DNA from: Acidobacteriota bacterium
GTDB lineage: Bacteria > Acidobacteriota > UBA6911
DNA length: 54,039 nt
Assembly (NCBI GenBank): GCA_012729555.1
Contig: JAAYCX010000063.1
Location: forward strand, 1 to 54,039
Direction of reading: 5' to 3'
The notes beneath the pieces are model-generated. The model searched no databases and was not told the DNA's origin. It saw only the letters and a list, made by a program, of their open reading frames with translations. Positions within the stretch are counted from its first letter, which is position 1. Each line of letters begins with the position of its first letter. The translations under genes and the position numbers were made by a program. This document shows, one piece after another, positions 1 through 8,151 of this stretch.

Positions 1-159
1 AGGGTACGTCGCGAGGCGGCGCAGGTGGGCGTGGATACAAGGCGCGAGCCGGGAGGATTCCGCAGGCGTACTGGACGGTACGTCGAGGAATCCGACCAAG
101 CGTAACGCAGTAGACATGCCCGATTGCACCGACGCAGCAGGAGCTTCATGAATAATGCG
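1..159. other. tail of an upstream integron cassette, no assignable gene
   Basis: This stretch precedes the first attC-like site and should be the 3' part of a cassette cut by the window edge. One frame is open from base 2 to a TGA near 149, but it has no recognisable motif and I do not call a gene. A hairpin is visible: GGATTCC at 55-61 pairs with GGAATCC at 87-93, and inside it CGTAC at 67-71 pairs with GTACG at 78-82. Its role is unknown. Confidence 0.4.
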
Positions 160-374
160 GGCTAACTACCCGCTTAAGCTGACGGCGCGAAAAGCACGCG
201 CCGCAGCTTAGCGATACGATGGCGCGGACGCTACGCGCCGCGCCATCGGAGCGGCGGATATCATCCGCATGCTGCCCGGCGCTGGGCGCCGGCCATCATG
301 CGGATTCAGCGGACAAATCCTCCGGCAAGCAAGCTTGCCTCCGGATTTGCCGCTGATCCGCCGCTCCGTTATAC
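160..374 (+). repeat. attC-like integron recombination site A (long form)
   Basis: The candidate R'' core is GGCTAAC at 160-166 and the R' core is GTTATAC at 368-374. Just after R'' lies an imperfect hairpin, about 171-213, in which CGCTTAAGCTGACGGCGCG pairs with the sequence ending in GCAGCTTAGCG apart from an extra T and an extra A. Unpaired bases of this kind are what integron integrases read on folded attC strands. The 152 nt repeat at 219-370 lies between this hairpin and R' and makes the site about 215 nt, roughly three times the size of site C. The R' side points to the next gene, as in a normal cassette array. Confidence 0.65.
219..370. repeat. 152 nt foldable repeat, copy 1
   Basis: This segment matches 2013-2164 at 151 of 152 positions; the only difference is A315 against C2109. 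It starts with a 9 bp hairpin (ATGGCGCGG with CCGCGCCAT, 219-246). A larger unit follows, closed by 13 bp inverted repeats (CGGAGCGGCGGAT at 247-259 with its complement at 356-368). That unit encloses two more hairpins, ATCCGCATG with CATGCGGAT and a second one around the paired CCGGCAAGC/GCTTGCC region. It ends exactly at the GTT of the attC R' core. No coding sequence is credible in it. Confidence 0.85.
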
Positions 375-455
375 GGCGCGGACGGACTGTCGCGGTGGCC
401 GCTTGCGTGCCCGAAAGACGGCGGTCTCGGGCGGCCCACTGGTGTGAGGATAGAT

Positions 456-1953
456 ATGCAGCTCTCCAGCAAACTCCTGCTTACATGCATGCTCATTGCC
501 GTACCAGTTGCCGGACAGGAGGCACTGCCGCCCATCGTGACAGGCGAGAGTTTTGCCCTTGAGTCACGAATCCTGAACGAGGCCCGGCAAATCTATGTGG
601 GCATGCCACAGTCCTATGGCGAAGGAACAGAAAGCTACGGGGGTTCTTTACGTGCTAGACGGTGAAAGCCATCTTCATCACACAATCGGCACGACCCGTT
701 TTCTGGGAGGATTCCCTAACGATGCGATACCGCCACTGCTGGTGGTGGCGATTGGCACTACGAATCGCATGCGCGACCTGACGCCGCCCTCGGAGACGCT
801 GGCTGGTTCCTTTTTGTCGCAAGGAGGCGCAGGCCAGTTCCTGCAATTCATCGTTGAAGAGCTAAAGCCTCGGATAGACAAGGATTATCGTACGACCGGA
901 TACAGTGTGCTGATAGGGCATTCGTTGGGCGGCCTGTTTGCGATGTACACGTTCGTTAATCGTCCCGGATCCTTCGATAGCTATCTCTTGATCGATCCGA
1001 GCCTTAATTGGAATGATCAAGAGTTGGTGTCGGAAGTCGAGGCGTTCCTAGATCGCGATCAGGACATGAACGCCTCGCTCTATTTTGTAACGTCGAGCGA
1101 CGAGGACCCCGCGCTCGACGGATTGCGCGAAACCGTTGGGATATTGGAGATGGGGGCACCAGATGGACTTCGGTGGGGCTACAATCCGCTCGTGCGAGAA
1201 GAGCATGGCACCGTCGCCCTTCCCGGCATATACAAAGGCCTTCAATGGATCTTTTCGAACTGGAGAGTAGCTCCAGAGACTACCTTTAGCGATTTGCCCG
1301 CCGAGGAAGTCTTGACGGAAATCGACGAACTGTATAGGAGCAGTGGCGAACAATTCGGAATGGAGCGTGCCACACCGTACCTCGCATTCGAGTCTCTCTT
1401 GGGCTACCTGCTATCAAATAACCGCTTGGACGAGGCGGCGACGCTCACGCTGCGCCACGCTGATCGATATCCGCTCTTGCATAACGTCGTTGCGGGAATC
1501 GCAGGAGCCTATGCCTCCAGGGGGGATGACGAAGCGGCCGCAGAGTATTTGTTAGCAGTGCTGGACGTAGCACCGGACAACGAGACAGCCATAAGAGTTC
1601 TTGGGGAAAAAGTGTCTTTGGCACAAGAGAGTAATATGACGGGAATATTCAGCACTTTCCGTCTCAGCGATAAGTCAGGTGACATGTCCGGCGCGGAGAT
1701 TCACGTTGTCCCCAATCCCAGAGGATATTCGGCCATTGTGCAAGCTTCCGAAGGAGCGCCGGGATTTCCGGAGGTAGTTAACATCTTGGTTAAAGGTACA
1801 AATATCGTATTTTTGATACCTGAGGATTCTGCTTCGGGTTTTGAGCCCGGGAAGTACATTGGAACCGTAACAAAAGAGGGATTGAAGCTGCGAGGTCCCA
1901 AAGGCATCTACGAAAACTATTTCATGCCTCGAAAACACAGTTATTGGGAATGA
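456..1953 (+). pseudogene. cassette-borne secreted esterase (PF00756-like), frameshifted
   Basis: The ATG at 456 follows a GAGGA-type RBS and opens a signal peptide (MQLSSKLLLTCMLIAVPVAG). The reading then fits a Fes/EstD-type esterase up to about 640. There a run of five G (639-643) shifts the frame; removing one G restores SYGVLYVLDGES and joins the two halves. The downstream half has the nucleophile elbow GHSLGG (about nt 915-932), an acidic stretch SSDEDP, and REEHGTV, likely the catalytic His. A TPR-like helical tail follows from about nt 1370 to 1620, then a small C-terminal domain. Without correction the product is truncated after about 70 residues. The gene sits between two attC-like sites and is visibly less GC-rich than the chromosomal genes to the right. 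The frameshift may be real or an assembly error in the homopolymer. Confidence 0.75.
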
Positions 1954-1955
1954 AT

Positions 1956-2168
1956 GCCTAACTATGGCATTCAGCTGCCGGCGCAAAAAGCGCGCCGCAG
2001 CTCAGCGGAACAATGGCGCGGACGCTACGCGCCGCGCCATCGGAGCGGCGGATATCATCCGCATGCTGCCCGGCGCTGGGCGCCGGCCATCATGCGGATT
2101 CAGCGGACCAATCCTCCGGCAAGCAAGCTTGCCTCCGGATTTGCCGCTGATCCGCCGCTCCGTTCGGC
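1956..2168 (+). repeat. attC-like integron recombination site B (long form)
   Basis: The R'' core GCCTAAC at 1956-1962 fits the RYYYAAC consensus exactly. R' is GTTCGGC at 2162-2168, one base away from the perfect complement GTTAGGC. The site begins only two bases after the esterase stop codon. The proximal hairpin pairs CAGCTGCCGGCGC with GCGCGCCGCAGCTC. The second copy of the 152 nt repeat (2013-2164) again lies between that hairpin and R'. Confidence 0.7.
2013..2164. repeat. 152 nt foldable repeat, copy 2
   Basis: This is the second copy of the repeat at 219-370, with one mismatch. It sits in the same place relative to the attC hairpin and the R' GTT. The attC bases to its left differ clearly between the two sites, so this segment is far better conserved than the attC sequence around it. 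Confidence 0.85.
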
Positions 2169-2184
2169 GGAAATGAGTGAAGCG

Positions 2185-2676
2185 ATGAATTCATCTAGGA
2201 TGAAGAGGGTCGTGGCGCTTGCCACCATCGTTCTAAGTAGCGCTTGTGTAGGTCCATTTTCCGAGTTGTATGAGAGTCAATTCCCTGATGCCAATGTCGC
2301 GAGGGCCGCTGACCCCAGCGGATGGATACCGGACATTCTGCCGACTGATGCCACGAAGATTCGTGAGGTACACAAGATCGACAGTATCCGGACTTGGGGA
2401 TGCTATAGTACCGGGAATCCCGACGCAGTTCGCGCATTATTGATTTCCCAGAAGGCGCGCATCGTTCCCGGACCGATTGGCAATCGTCCTAGCGAACTGT
2501 TCCGCGACTTCTCATGGTGGCCTGACTCGATGAGTACGGGGAGGGTGGAAGCGTGGGAGTTCGCCGAACCTCCGGCCTGCTCCTTGTGCGCGGACAGCGT
2601 TGTCCGGGTAGGAATCGAGTCTACAGATGGGCGAGTGTGTTTTCACCGCGGTTTTGCCGCGAATCCTAGCTGCTGA
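2185..2676 (+). CDS. small cassette-encoded lipoprotein
   Basis: This encodes about 163 residues beginning 16 bases after the R' core of attC site B, the usual spacing in cassettes. The N terminus has basic residues, a short hydrophobic stretch and the lipobox VLSSAC, so the product should be a lipoprotein exported and anchored by its Cys. In-frame starts exist at 2173, 2185 and 2200; 2185 gives a normal n-region. The mature part holds several Cys (WGCYS, PPACSLCAD, GRVCFH) that could form disulfides in the periplasm. I do not recognise a family, and small exported proteins of unknown function are common in integron cassettes. Confidence 0.7.
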   Translation: MNSSRMKRVVALATIVLSSACVGPFSELYESQFPDANVARAADPSGWIPDILPTDATKIREVHKIDSIRTWGCYSTGNPDAVRALLISQKARIVPGPIGNRPSELFRDFSWWPDSMSTGRVEAWEFAEPPACSLCADSVVRVGIESTDGRVCFHRGFAANPSC

Positions 2677-2677
2677 T

Positions 2678-2749
2678 GGGCAACCCGGCGCGCTACTCGC
2701 TCAAGCAGGCGGCGCAAAAAACGCGCCGCAGCTAATCGAGGCGTTATGC
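2678..2749 (+). repeat. attC integron recombination site C (canonical size)
   Basis: This site spans 72 nt from R''-like GGGCAAC (2678-2684) to R' GTTATGC (2743-2749). The middle folds as GGCGGCGC with GCGCCGC around an A-rich loop, flanked by CTCG...AGC pairing with GCT...CGAG. It begins at the stop of the lipoprotein gene and ends 16 bases before the TIR gene start. It lacks the 152 nt repeat found in sites A and B and serves as an internal reference for normal attC size in this array. Confidence 0.7.
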
Positions 2750-2765
2750 CGACGAGAGCAACATC

Positions 2766-3188
2766 ATGGATAACAGCAATTCCTTCCATTACGACGTCGC
2801 GCTTTCACTTGGGGGGCCGGACCGCGAAAGCGTCGATGCCATCGCCCGTTCGCTGCAAGGACGCGGGGTCAGGGTGTTCTACGATGAGTTTGAACGAGCG
2901 GCTCTATGGGGGAAGGATCTTCAAGAGCACCTCGTGAATGTCTACATGCGGTGGGCGAGATATGCAGTCGTGTTCGTCTCCGCCGCTTACTAAGACAGGG
3001 TGTGGACTCGTCACGAGCTAAAGGCTGTCCTTGCCCGGGCCATGATAGAAAGACAGGAATATGTCCTTCCCGTTCGACTCGACGACACGGTCCTAGACGG
3101 CTTGCTGCCTTCGATTGCCTACAAAAATGAGTCTGACAAACCACTAACAAGAGCTATTTCAAATCGTGTTGATATTCTCGTAAAATAG
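2766..3188 (+). pseudogene. TIR-domain protein split by an in-frame stop
   Basis: The frame reads as one bacterial TIR domain of about 140 residues. It has an N-terminal beta strand YDVALSLGG, the FYDEFERAALWGKDL loop-helix whose Glu is the likely NADase catalytic residue, RYAVVFVSAAY, then WTRHELKAVLARAM and VLPVRLDD. A TAA at 2991-2993 interrupts it after SAAY, and the same frame resumes immediately with DRVWTRHEL, so one base change explains the break. The gene starts 16 bases after attC site C and is the last cassette; no attC is visible after it. Related stand-alone TIR proteins are NAD-cleaving effectors, often in antiphage defence. Here the product would be truncated unless the stop is suppressed or is a sequencing error. 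Confidence 0.75.
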
Positions 3189-3320
3189 CTGGAATAACTG
3201 GATCTCGGGAGCGTACCGATGCTGCTTCCCCCGACCGACTATCGGCTGGGGCCGAATGGGCAAAGAGCGCTTCAATGGATCAGCTGTAACCATGGGTATC
3301 AGGAAAAGGAGCAAAAATCT

Positions 3321-3650
3321 ATGTTCTGCCCGAAATGCAAATCAGAGTTTGTGGATGGCATCAATGAATGTCCAGAATGCAGGGTGGGGCTGATTGAAGA
3401 GTTGCCGCCCGATCCGAAGCCACCGAGGCCCGAGCTCTCTGATTACGCAGAAGTTCTTGTAAATCCAAGCCCTGGAGATGTAGCGATCCTAAAATTGATT
3501 TTGGATAGTAAGGAAATCAACTTCTTCATCGAGGGCGAAAATGCCCAGATATCGTTTGCCACACCAAAGCTTATGGTGCGGACCGATCAGGTGGAAACGG
3601 CAAGGGAATTGATCAAGGGTTTGAAGCTGTCGTGCACGGGATGCCCATAG
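3321..3650 (+). CDS. zinc-ribbon plus DUF2007 protein
   Basis: This gives 109 residues. The N terminus is a zinc ribbon (CPKC at residues 3-6, CPEC about 15 residues later). The C-terminal part matches the DUF2007 'putative signal transducing protein' pattern: a strand, a helix after PGDVAILKLILDSKE, and a final strand-helix MVRTDQVETARELI. The start is placed at ATG 3321 because AAAAGGA lies about 10 bases upstream and the zinc ribbon begins right there; the frame also stays open upstream to 3219. The molecular function of DUF2007 is not established. The 132 bases between the TIR remnant and this start hold a GC hairpin (CCCC..CCGA with TCGG..GGGG, about 3228-3250) and no attC that I can see. 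Confidence 0.75.
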   Translation: MFCPKCKSEFVDGINECPECRVGLIEELPPDPKPPRPELSDYAEVLVNPSPGDVAILKLILDSKEINFFIEGENAQISFATPKLMVRTDQVETARELIKGLKLSCTGCP

Positions 3651-3730
3651 GTGATCGAAAGGCATGGCAAAATTGTCACAAAAAGCATCCAAGAACCTCG
3701 AGTGTCGGCTGACAAGATAGGAGCTCGAAA

Positions 3731-3859
3731 ATGGACGTCCTCGGATTTATCTTTGGAATCATCGCGCTCAGCGTCGCCAGCGCGGCGCAAGCGCAGATTG
3801 CGGCCCTCAAAACGGAGGTCGAGACTCTCAAGGCGGCCCAGCAGAAAGGGACGGAATGA
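3731..3859 (+). CDS. 42-residue membrane peptide with coiled-coil tail
   Basis: This short frame has a strong RBS, AGGAG at 3718-3722, eight bases before the ATG. The peptide begins MDVLGFIFGIIALSVASA, one hydrophobic membrane segment. A short charged helix follows in which Leu, Ile and Ala recur in heptad fashion (IAALKTEVETLKAAQ), and the peptide ends in KGTE. The good RBS, the membrane-then-coil architecture and the clean stop make it credible as a small single-pass membrane protein. Its function is unknown. It lies about 80 bases after the DUF2007 gene and could be co-transcribed with it. Confidence 0.6.
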   Translation: MDVLGFIFGIIALSVASAAQAQIAALKTEVETLKAAQQKGTE

Positions 3860-4043
3860 CGTGGCGCAGGTTTCCCGACCCATGTTGCGAGCCGGCGCAT
3901 TTCAGGCGTGACGCTCGAGGGAACCGGGCACGAGTTCCCGCGCGGGGACCGGGAGAAACGCACCGAGGCGATCGTTCGGCATACGGCCGGAGGGCCGCCA
4001 CCGGCGGACGAATTTTTTTTCACCCTTGAGGAGATTTCATACA

Positions 4044-4790
4044 GTGGATATACCGCGGATCTTCACCATCACCGAAAGCGCCCACCGGATCCATAACCCG
4101 TTTACGGCCGAAAAGCTCGCGACTCTGGGCGCGGCGCTGCGGCTGGAAGCGGGAACCAGCGTGCTGGACCTCGGCAGCGGCTCGGGGGAGATGCTGTGCA
4201 CCTGGGCGCGCGATTACCGCGTCGTCGGCACCGGCATCGACATGAGCCGGCTTTTCACGGAGCAGGCGCGGGAGCGCGCCGAGGAGCTCGGTGTCGCCGA
4301 CCGGGTCAGGTTCGTCCATGGCGATGCCGCCGGCTACGTCTCCGGCGAGAAGACCGATGTGGCCGCCTGCCTCGGCGCCACGTGGATCGGCGGGGGAGTG
4401 GCCGGCACCATCGATCTTTTGGCGCGGAGCCTCCGCCCCGGCGGCATCCTCCTCGTCGGCGAACCCTACTGGAGGCGGCTGCCGCCGACGGAAGAGGTCG
4501 CAAAGGGGTGTCTTGCCGGCTCGATTTCCGAGTATCTCCGGCTTGCTGAACTGCTCGCTTCTTTCGGGCGCTTGGGCTATGACGTCGTGGAAATGGTCCT
4601 GGCCGACCGGGAGGAGTGGGACAGGTACGAGGCGGCCAAGTGGCTCACCATGCGCCGATGGCTCGAAGCCAATCCCGACGACGAGTTCGCCGGGGAGGTT
4701 CGGGCCCAACTGGCCTCGGAACCGGAGCGGTTCGCCACCTATACGCGCGAATACCTGGGCTGGGGGGTGTTCGCGCTGATGGCGCGGTGA
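4044..4790 (+). CDS. class I SAM-dependent methyltransferase
   Basis: This gives 248 residues with a Rossmann methyltransferase fold. Motif I is VLDLGSGSGEML (about residues 38-49), the acidic end of strand 2 is GTGIDMS, and FVHGDAAGY precedes the strand 4 region with ACLGATWIGGG. LRPGGILLVGEPYW is the typical post-I motif. The start is the GTG at 4044, preceded by GAGGAG at 4028-4033; this gives the N terminus MDIPRIFTITESAHRIHNPF that relatives share. The substrate cannot be told from sequence, and small-molecule methylation is likely. The 184 bases upstream show no gene. Confidence 0.85.
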   Translation: MDIPRIFTITESAHRIHNPFTAEKLATLGAALRLEAGTSVLDLGSGSGEMLCTWARDYRVVGTGIDMSRLFTEQARERAEELGVADRVRFVHGDAAGYVSGEKTDVAACLGATWIGGGVAGTIDLLARSLRPGGILLVGEPYWRRLPPTEEVAKGCLAGSISEYLRLAELLASFGRLGYDVVEMVLADREEWDRYEAAKWLTMRRWLEANPDDEFAGEVRAQLASEPERFATYTREYLGWGVFALMAR

Positions 4791-4869
4791 TGGGCGGCGT
4801 CGCACGCCTTGACGGTACCGGGTGAGCCTGTCGGGACCGTCGGGTTGGGGAGAACAGGGAGATACGATC

Positions 4870-5412
4870 ATGCGTCAGCTGGAATTGGGCAGGGCCTTTA
4901 CCTTGATGGAGTCGGGACCCGTAGTGCTCGTGACGACTCATGACGGGAAGAGGAACAACATCATGACCATCTCTTGGACCATGGTGATGGATTTCACTCC
5001 CATGTTTGCCATCACGACGGGCGAATGGAATTACTCGTTCGCGGCCCTGCGAAAGAACAAGGAGTGCGTCATCGCGATTCCCGCGGTCGACATGCTCGAC
5101 AAGGTTGTGGGTATCGGGACCTGTTCCGGGGCGGACACCGACAAATTCGCCAGGTTCAAACTCACTCCCGTGCATGCGAAATTGGTGGCGGCCCCCCTGA
5201 TAAGGGAATGCATGGCCAATATCGAGTGCAAGGTCGTCGACTTCGTTACGGGGCATAACATAGTCGTGTTGAAGGGGGTTGCCGCCTGCATCGATAGCGA
5301 GCGCAGGGAAAAGCGCGGCATTCATGCCGTCGGTGACGGCACGTTCATTGTCGACGGGCGCCGGATTGACCGGAAGCGGATGATGGCCTCCAAGCTTCCC
5401 TACGGCCTCTGA
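4870..5412 (+). CDS. flavin reductase-like FMN-binding protein
   Basis: This gives 180 residues of the flavin reductase-like split-barrel family (PF01613). VVLVTTHDGKRNNIMTISWTMVMDFTPMF is broken here into its key parts: VTTHDG, NNIMTISW and DFTPMF form the FMN-binding front, and GTCSGADTDKFARF is the second signature. Members reduce flavin with NAD(P)H, often for a partner monooxygenase, or act as FMN-binding redox proteins. The ATG at 4870 follows GGGAGA; an upstream in-frame ATG at 4822 has no good RBS. It lies about 80 bases after the methyltransferase, and joint expression is possible. The 207 bases that follow show no gene. Confidence 0.8.
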   Translation: MRQLELGRAFTLMESGPVVLVTTHDGKRNNIMTISWTMVMDFTPMFAITTGEWNYSFAALRKNKECVIAIPAVDMLDKVVGIGTCSGADTDKFARFKLTPVHAKLVAAPLIRECMANIECKVVDFVTGHNIVVLKGVAACIDSERREKRGIHAVGDGTFIVDGRRIDRKRMMASKLPYGL

Positions 5413-5619
5413 CATCCCCCGGCTCCCAACGAAGGAAGCCTGGGATCCCGCCACGCTTTATCGGTTTCCTGTATCGCCGAGTCAGACACCGGGTGCCGTC
5501 AATCTCCTTGCAGGCGGCGAATAATCCGGGATAATGGAGTGCAGACAAGGTCGTTACCGTCTCTTTTCAGGAATGCTCATCTGGCCGTAACCGAATCTGA
5601 CTCGTTCCAGGGGAAGCGC

Positions 5620-8076
5620 ATGCCCGGGAAACCGACATACGGTGATCTGCAGCGGAAAATTGCCGAACTGGAAGCCCGACTACGCCTGGCTGAGATCGCC
5701 GACCGGAAGCGGGCCGAGGATGCCGTTCACAAGGAGCGCCGGAGGCTTGAGACAGTCCTCGAAAGCATCACCGATGGATTGTTGGTACTGGACGGCGATT
5801 GGCGCTACACGTACGTGAGCGAGACCGGCGCCAGGATGATAGGCATGCGCCGCGAGGACCTGATCGGCGGCTGCGTATGGGATCTCTTTCCCCATGCCAA
5901 AGGTACGAAGTTCTACGAGGGATACCACCAGGCCGTCACGACCGGTCAGCCCGTCCACTTCGAGGAGTTCTACCCCGAACCTCTGAACCAGTGGCTGGAA
6001 TGCCACTGCTATCCCGGCGAAGAAGGCCTGGCCGTCTATTTCCAGGACATCAGCAGGCGCAAACTGGCCGAGGAGGCGCTGCGGCAGAGCGAGGAGCGCT
6101 TTCGGATTGCGCAGGAGCTTTCACCGGACGGATTTACGATTCTCCGGCCGGTACGCGACGAGCAGGGGCACATCATCGATTTCCAGTGGATCTATGAGAA
6201 TGCGGCAATCGCGCGCCTGAACGGCACCGACCCCAATGAGGTAGTGGGGCGGAGGCTGTCTGAAATTCTACCCGGGCACCGCCATTCGCCCTTCCACGAA
6301 ATCTTTCAACGGGTGGCGGAAACGGGTGAAGCCGGCATTCTGGAAGCACCTTACCAGGGCGACAGCATCCCCGCCCTGACGTGGTTCCGAACGGCCGTGG
6401 TTGCGATGGGAGACGATATCGCGGTTTTCGCGCAGGATATCACCGTACGCAAACAGATCGAGACGACGCTTCGGGAGAGCGAACAGCGGTTGACGGCGCT
6501 GGTGCAGAATGCGCCTGTCGGAATCGTGATTCATGGGCCGGACGGCCGCCTGGCGCGCAGCAATCCCGAGGCCCGGAGATTGCTCGGGGTTTCGGAGACG
6601 GAAGCGATCGGAAAGGAGCTGGAGGATCCGGCGTGGAGATTTTTGCGCGAGGATGGATCGGTCATGCCGGTCGAAGAGTATCCCGCCGCACGGGTATTGG
6701 CGGGGCAGGCGCCCCTCGAAGGCCTGGTTCTCGGCATACAGCGCGGCAATCCGGAGGACCTGGTCTGGGCTCTGGCCAACGGCTTGCCCCGCATGGCGGA
6801 TGACGGCAGTGTGGCCGAAATCATCATCACGTTTACAAATATTTCCGACCGCAAGCGGGCCGAGGAGGCGTTACTGGAGGCAAACGCCACCCTGGAGCGC
6901 AAGGTGAAGGAGCGCACCGTGGAACTTGTCCAGCGGGCGGATCAACTCCGTGCCCTGGCGGGTGAACTGACGATTTCGGAGCAGCGGGAGCGGAGGCGCC
7001 TGGCAAGTTTCCTGCATGACCACCTCCAGCAATTGCTTGTCGGGGCCAAGTTTCGCCTGTCGGTGCTTGGCAGGAGCGTGGAGAATGCGGCGAAACCGGC
7101 TGCCGGGGAAATCGAAGCTCTGATCGATGAATCCATCAAATCCTCCCGGTCCCTGACGGCGGAACTGAGCCCCCCGATCCTCCACGATGCGGGGCTGAAT
7201 GCCGGCCTTGAATGGCTGGGCAGGCGCATGGCCGATACGCAAGGGCTCTTCGTGGATCTGAAGACCGAACCGGTCGGGTCTCTGCCGGACGACCTTACCA
7301 TCCTGCTTTTTGAAGCGGTTCGGGAATTGTTGTTCAATATAGCAAAACACGCCGGCACCCATTCGGCCTGCGTCAGGCTAAGTCGGATCGAGGAATCCCT
7401 GCAGGTGATCGTGTCCGATCAGGGCGTTGGCTTCGATCCGAATGCACTGCCCCCGGCAGGCGAAGGGGGGAGGGGATTCGGGCTGTTCAGCATCCGTGAG
7501 CGACTGGAACTTTTCGGGGGGAAGCTGGAAATCGACAGCGCCCCCGGCCGGGGCAGCCGATTGGTCATTTCCATGCCGATCACCAGCGTCGGGCCGCAAT
7601 CGGACCCATTCGCGGAATTGCCGAAGGAGGGTGCTCACAATTTCCTGCACCCACACGTTCCCGGCAAAAGGATCCGCGTATTGCTGGTCGATGACCACGC
7701 CGTCGTGCGACAGGGAATTCAAAACCTGCTGAACGACGAGCCGGATATCGAAGTCGTGGGCCAGGCGGCGGATGGGCACGAGGCCGTCAGCCTTGCTTCC
7801 AAATTGCTGCCGGATGTGATTCTCATGGATATGAACATGCCGAAACTGAACGGCGTGGAGGCGACGCGCATCATTCACAACAAGTATTCGGAGATCCACA
7901 TTATCGGACTGTCCATGTTCGAGGAGAGTGAAAAGGCTCAGGCCATGCGCGACGCCGGTGCGGCGAGTTACCTGACGAAAAGCGGACCGGCCGGGGACCT
8001 GATCCAGGCCGTCAGGAGAGCCGCTGCCGCTTCCCCGAAGGGGGCTCCCCCGGGGGGGGGAATCGTTGGCAGTTGA
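5620..8076 (+). CDS. PAS histidine kinase fused to a receiver domain
   Basis: This gives 818 residues, probably cytoplasmic. A short coiled coil (5-35) precedes three PAS domains (about 43-155, 165-285 and 290-412). A second coil leads to a HisKA_3-type dimerisation helix (RERRRLASFLHDHLQQ) with phosphoaccepting His466. The HATPase domain follows (N-box around Asn573 and His577, DQGVGFD, GRGFGLFSIRERLELFGG). The C-terminal receiver has acidic pocket Asp691/Asp692 and phosphoacceptor Asp737 (VILMDMNMPKLNG). HisKA_3 kinases normally pair with NarL/LuxR regulators. Here the NarL-type receiver is attached in cis but no HTH follows, so output must pass to another protein or to regulation of the kinase itself. 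The start at 5620 follows AGGGGAAG; the frame is open upstream to 5539 without a better RBS. Confidence 0.9.
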   Translation: MPGKPTYGDLQRKIAELEARLRLAEIADRKRAEDAVHKERRRLETVLESITDGLLVLDGDWRYTYVSETGARMIGMRREDLIGGCVWDLFPHAKGTKFYEGYHQAVTTGQPVHFEEFYPEPLNQWLECHCYPGEEGLAVYFQDISRRKLAEEALRQSEERFRIAQELSPDGFTILRPVRDEQGHIIDFQWIYENAAIARLNGTDPNEVVGRRLSEILPGHRHSPFHEIFQRVAETGEAGILEAPYQGDSIPALTWFRTAVVAMGDDIAVFAQDITVRKQIETTLRESEQRLTALVQNAPVGIVIHGPDGRLARSNPEARRLLGVSETEAIGKELEDPAWRFLREDGSVMPVEEYPAARVLAGQAPLEGLVLGIQRGNPEDLVWALANGLPRMADDGSVAEIIITFTNISDRKRAEEALLEANATLERKVKERTVELVQRADQLRALAGELTISEQRERRRLASFLHDHLQQLLVGAKFRLSVLGRSVENAAKPAAGEIEALIDESIKSSRSLTAELSPPILHDAGLNAGLEWLGRRMADTQGLFVDLKTEPVGSLPDDLTILLFEAVRELLFNIAKHAGTHSACVRLSRIEESLQVIVSDQGVGFDPNALPPAGEGGRGFGLFSIRERLELFGGKLEIDSAPGRGSRLVISMPITSVGPQSDPFAELPKEGAHNFLHPHVPGKRIRVLLVDDHAVVRQGIQNLLNDEPDIEVVGQAADGHEAVSLASKLLPDVILMDMNMPKLNGVEATRIIHNKYSEIHIIGLSMFEESEKAQAMRDAGAASYLTKSGPAGDLIQAVRRAAAASPKGAPPGGGIVGS

Positions 8077-8151
8077 AGGGTTGTCCGCGCGTTTGATTGC
8101 TTTTTTATCTGGTACCGCTCGCGGGAATGTTGTGGCGTGACGGGGGTATGC

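Noticed and set aside
269-562. Open frames inside the 152 nt repeat and attC A
   Set aside because: Composition reflects palindromic GC DNA, with no RBS or family match.
3651-3911. 86-codon frame after the DUF2007 gene
   Set aside because: It is Arg/Ser-rich without motifs and conflicts with the better-supported 42-residue frame at 3731.
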